Shown: positions 61,332 to 64,000 of the stretch, piece by piece
How the letters are laid out: each line of letters opens with the position of its first letter
Position numbering within the stretch: position 1 is the first letter of the stretch
Origin: Desulfovibrionales bacterium
GTDB taxonomy: Bacteria > Desulfobacterota > Desulfovibrionia > Desulfovibrionales > Desulfonatronaceae
Assembly (NCBI GenBank): GCA_007693505.1
Contig: REDL01000064.1
Location: 1 to 64,000 of the forward strand
Reading direction: 5' to 3'
Length of the DNA stretch: 64,000 nucleotides
The notes under the pieces: generated by a model
The model's database searches: none
What the model was told of the DNA's origin: nothing
The model's input: only the letters and a program-made list of their open reading frames with translations
Translations under genes and position numbers: made by a program

Positions 61332-62327
61332 GTGACCACCGTGCTTGAATCCATTCCCCAGCCGAGCCACCAACCGGTACTGGTCGAGCAGGTGCTTACA
61401 TATCTCGCCCCACGGCCAGGAGGACGCTATCTGGACGGAACATTGGGGCTTGGTGGTCACACACGAGCTGTTCTGAAGGCCACCGGCGGTAAGGCAGAGG
61501 TCGTGGGGATGGATCGGGATTCCCTGGCCCTGGAGGCAGCATCCAGAGCTCTTCGTCAGGAGTGGCCTCAGGCCGCCCTGACACTGCGGCACGAGTGCTT
61601 CAGCCGGTTCACGGAGACCCTTGACGAATTGCGTTGGAGCAAACTGGATGGGGCCCTGTTGGATTTGGGGTTTTCTTCCTTTCAATTGGACTCCCCGGAG
61701 CGCGGTTTCAGCTTTCTTGCAGACGGCCCTTTGGACATGCGAATGAATTCTCATGGGGCTGGGGTGACGGCAGGGGACGTGGTCAATGCCTACTCAGCCC
61801 GGCAGATTGCCAAGATTATCTTTGAATTCGGTGAGGAGCCTCTGGCCGGGAGAATTGCCAGGGGAATCGAAGCGGCCCGGAAAAGTGGTCCCATTGCCTC
61901 CACCCTGGAACTGGCGCGGATTGTGGAGTTGGCCTATCCCCCGGCGCGCAGGGCACGGGCCCGCAATCACCCGGCAACCCGGACGTTTCAGGCTTTGCGA
62001 ATGTTTGTCAACGATGAAGCCGGCGAACTCAGACAGTTTTTGGAAAATATCGTGGCGCATCTCGCTGAAGCCGCCAGGGTTGTAATCATTTCATTCCATT
62101 CCATCGAGGACCGGATCGTCAAGCAGTATTTCGTGCAGCAAGCCAAGGCGTGCCTCTGTCCGCCACTCCAACCCTTTTGTCTGTGCGGGCACAAGGCAAC
62201 ATTGAAGATCCTGACAAAAAAACCACTCATTGCCACCAGTGCCGAACTGGCCGCCAACCCCCGGAGCCGAAGCGCCAAGTTGCGGGCTGCGGAACGGATC
62301 AATGTCCACGAGGATACGGATTCCTAA
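61332..62327 (+). CDS. rsmH: 16S rRNA (cytosine-1402-N4) methyltransferase RsmH
   Basis: This 331-residue SAM-dependent enzyme has HQPVLVEQVLTYL, YLDGTLGLGGHTRAVL (SAM loop), LDGALLDLGFSSFQLDSPERGFSF, RTFQALRMFVNDE and VVIISFHSIEDRIVKQYF. It begins with GTG at 61332, GGAG ten bases upstream. The 119-bp gap after mraZ has no gene. Confidence 0.97.
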   Translation: MTTVLESIPQPSHQPVLVEQVLTYLAPRPGGRYLDGTLGLGGHTRAVLKATGGKAEVVGMDRDSLALEAASRALRQEWPQAALTLRHECFSRFTETLDELRWSKLDGALLDLGFSSFQLDSPERGFSFLADGPLDMRMNSHGAGVTAGDVVNAYSARQIAKIIFEFGEEPLAGRIARGIEAARKSGPIASTLELARIVELAYPPARRARARNHPATRTFQALRMFVNDEAGELRQFLENIVAHLAEAARVVIISFHSIEDRIVKQYFVQQAKACLCPPLQPFCLCGHKATLKILTKKPLIATSAELAANPRSRSAKLRAAERINVHEDTDS

Positions 62328-62343
62328 CTGTATGGTACATGCC

Positions 62344-62646
62344 ATGGCCGCAAATACGCATTTACCAAGCAAACAGGTTTCCAGGCGATGGGTTTGGCCC
62401 ACGGTACTGCTGGGCTTCAGCGGACTGATCCTTGGGTTGGCAGTGGTTTGGATCAATATCGAGCGACTGGATCTGGCCTATGAGTTGAAGCAACTTCAAA
62501 CCGAGTTGGAGCGAAAAGTCGATCTTCAGGCCAAGCTGGAGGTGGAGCGGATGAATCTGCTGTCCTCGTCACGGCTTCGAGTGCTGGCTGAGGAACATGA
62601 GCTTCGACAGGCCGAGCCGGGTCAGATCAGAATTTTAACGCCCTAA
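62344..62646 (+). CDS. ftsL: Cell division protein FtsL-like
   Basis: This 100-residue bitopic protein has one membrane segment (VLLGFSGLILGLAVVWINI, about 22-40) followed by a leucine-heptad coiled coil (LAYELKQLQTELERKVDLQAKLEVERMNLL). Size, topology and position between rsmH and ftsI identify FtsL; sequence conservation in this family is low. ATG 62332 is an alternative start. Confidence 0.85.
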   Translation: MAANTHLPSKQVSRRWVWPTVLLGFSGLILGLAVVWINIERLDLAYELKQLQTELERKVDLQAKLEVERMNLLSSSRLRVLAEEHELRQAEPGQIRILTP

Positions 62647-62685
62647 TGCACAGTCGTCGCCATGTTCGGGCGACTTTTTTCAGGT

Positions 62686-64000
62686 ATGAAAAACGATCGG
62701 ATGAAAAAAAACGCACCCCGCGATTGGGTCCGAATCCGTATGGTTCTGCTGGGGATGTGCGTCTTCGTGATCTGGGGCGGGCTGTGGTACCGGGCCTTCC
62801 AGGTCCAGATCATCCGTGGGCCGGAGTTGACGGCCATGGCCTCCCGGCAGCACAAGGCCGCGGAGTTCGAGCGCGGGATGCGCGGGGAGATTTTTGATCG
62901 CCAGGGGCGACTGTTGGCCAAAAGCACCGGCATCCAATCTGTTTACGTTCGTCCCTTGGAGTTGGAAGACCCGGCTGCCGCGGCACCGGTGTTGGCCGCG
63001 GCCCTGGAAATGCCGATTTCCCAGGTCCGGACGCAACTTGCCAGGCCCCAGAATTTCGTTTGGCTGGCCCGTCAAATCAGCGACCGCAACGCCCGGAACA
63101 TTGTGGATGCAGGTTTGCGAGGGGTTTATTTGGCTGAAGAAACGGCCAGATTTTATCCACATGGCCATCTGGCGGGACAGGTGTTGGGGTTCGTGGGATT
63201 GGACGGTGAAGGGTTGGAAGGGATCGAGCGGGCCTTCGACGAGATTCTGGCCGGAGACAAAGCCACGTTTGTGGCTCAGCGGGATGCATCAGGGCGGAGG
63301 ATGTACCTGGATGCCCAGGGCCGGGAGGTGGATCTTCGCGGCCAAAATGTCACACTGACATTGGATGCGCAGATTCAATTCTTTGCCGAGGAAGCCCTGG
63401 CCGAGGCCGTGCAGAACTTCAATGGCAAGTCCGGAATGGCTCTTGTTGTCCATGTTTCCAGCGGCGAAATATTGGCCATGGCCAATTATCCCTTTTTCAA
63501 CCCAAACATGTCCCGACAAAATCCGGAGCAATGGCGCAATCGACTCCTTCTGGATGCTCTGGAACCGGGATCGACGCTGAAGTCCATGTTGATGGCCGCA
63601 GCACTGGAAGAGGGTCTGATCACCAATGATACGATCTATTTCTGCGAAGAGGGACGCTGGCGGCTGACCGGGGTGACCATTCGCGATGTACGGGGTCGGG
63701 GCTGGCTCCCGGCGAACAAGATCCTGCGGTACTCCAGCAACATCTGTTCGGCCAAGATCGGACTGGATCTAGGCGCGACCAGGTACCATGGTTATTTGCA
63801 AAAAATGGGATTTGGCGAACGGACCGGGCTGCCGTTGCTGGGAGAAAATCCAGGTATATTGCGGCCTCCACGATCCTGGTATCCAGTGGATCTGGCTGCC
63901 GTCTCTTTTGGACAAGGCATGTCCGCCAACGCCCTGCAAATGGCCAGGGCGTATCTTGTTTTGGCCAATCGTGGCGTCATGCGTCCCCTGCAGCTTGTTC
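62686..64000 (+). CDS. ftsI: Peptidoglycan transpeptidase FtsI (PBP3), truncated by window end
   Basis: The frame is open from ATG 62686 (or 62662) to the window edge, about 438 residues. One N-terminal membrane segment (MVLLGMCVFVIWGGLWY) is followed by the class B PBP dimerisation domain (GEIFDRQGRLLAKS; GHLAGQVLGFVG). The transpeptidase domain has the active-site serine in EPGSTLKS and YSSN. The KTG motif lies beyond the window. It synthesises septal peptidoglycan with FtsW and is recruited by FtsL. Confidence 0.95.
   Translation, partial: MKNDRMKKNAPRDWVRIRMVLLGMCVFVIWGGLWYRAFQVQIIRGPELTAMASRQHKAAEFERGMRGEIFDRQGRLLAKSTGIQSVYVRPLELEDPAAAAPVLAAALEMPISQVRTQLARPQNFVWLARQISDRNARNIVDAGLRGVYLAEETARFYPHGHLAGQVLGFVGLDGEGLEGIERAFDEILAGDKATFVAQRDASGRRMYLDAQGREVDLRGQNVTLTLDAQIQFFAEEALAEAVQNFNGKSGMALVVHVSSGEILAMANYPFFNPNMSRQNPEQWRNRLLLDALEPGSTLKSMLMAAALEEGLITNDTIYFCEEGRWRLTGVTIRDVRGRGWLPANKILRYSSNICSAKIGLDLGATRYHGYLQKMGFGERTGLPLLGENPGILRPPRSWYPVDLAAVSFGQGMSANALQMARAYLVLANRGVMRPLQLV

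Overview
The window looks like chromosome of a sulfate-reducing Desulfobacterota bacterium, most likely Desulfovibrionales. The basis is a FlxABCD-HdrABC cluster behind an iron alcohol dehydrogenase, an AprB-type ferredoxin subunit, a tungsten aldehyde:ferredoxin oxidoreductase, and protein sequences of the Desulfovibrio type. The genus cannot be named from this sequence alone.

Bases 1-13,500 are an accessory island. It lies between two roughly 360-bp direct copies of the 3' end of thiC: a truncated copy at 541-902 and the end of the intact gene at 13497-13858. Inside are a PIN toxin-antitoxin pair with a duplicated tail, a decayed type III restriction-like helicase/nuclease with an in-frame TAG, and one tight six-gene operon (3896-12434). 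That operon holds an OLD/PARIS-like AAA ATPase, a DUF4276 partner and a complete Wadjet (JetABCD/MksBEFG) anti-plasmid SMC system. A second PIN toxin-antitoxin pair lies next to the intact thiC. Both toxin genes seem to have leaderless promoters overlapped by palindromic operators. No integrase is visible.

Bases 13,500-18,710 (minus strand) are the thiamine operon thiS-thiG-thiH-thiF-thiE-thiC. It is headed by a TPP riboswitch with a downstream terminator and is split by an unusual 72-bp hairpin between thiF and thiE. Bases 18,900-29,450 (plus) are the conserved rpsB-tsf-pyrH-frr-uppS-cdsA-dxr-rseP-tsaB run, followed by a GH57/DUF3536 protein and a small membrane-anchored protein.

Bases 29,660-47,980 form an energy-metabolism block: ApbE; a polytopic membrane protein; a first iron alcohol dehydrogenase with a PAS histidine kinase and a sigma-54 response regulator; a strong sigma-54 promoter before the main alcohol dehydrogenase; hdrCBA-flxDCBA; a ferritin-like protein; aldehyde:ferredoxin oxidoreductase; and an unknown protein. 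Together these can carry alcohol to aldehyde to acid, with electrons passing through NADH, ferredoxin and a thiol/disulfide carrier by flavin-based bifurcation.

Bases 48,300-60,320 hold PerR and KatG, an FeS photolyase, a PEP-synthase-like protein, an orphan aprB without aprA, a small zinc-ribbon protein, a Nudix hydrolase, a metallo-beta-lactamase lipoprotein and two HD-domain proteins. From 60,700 the dcw cell-division cluster begins: a four-box MraZ operator, mraZ, rsmH, ftsL, and ftsI running off the end.
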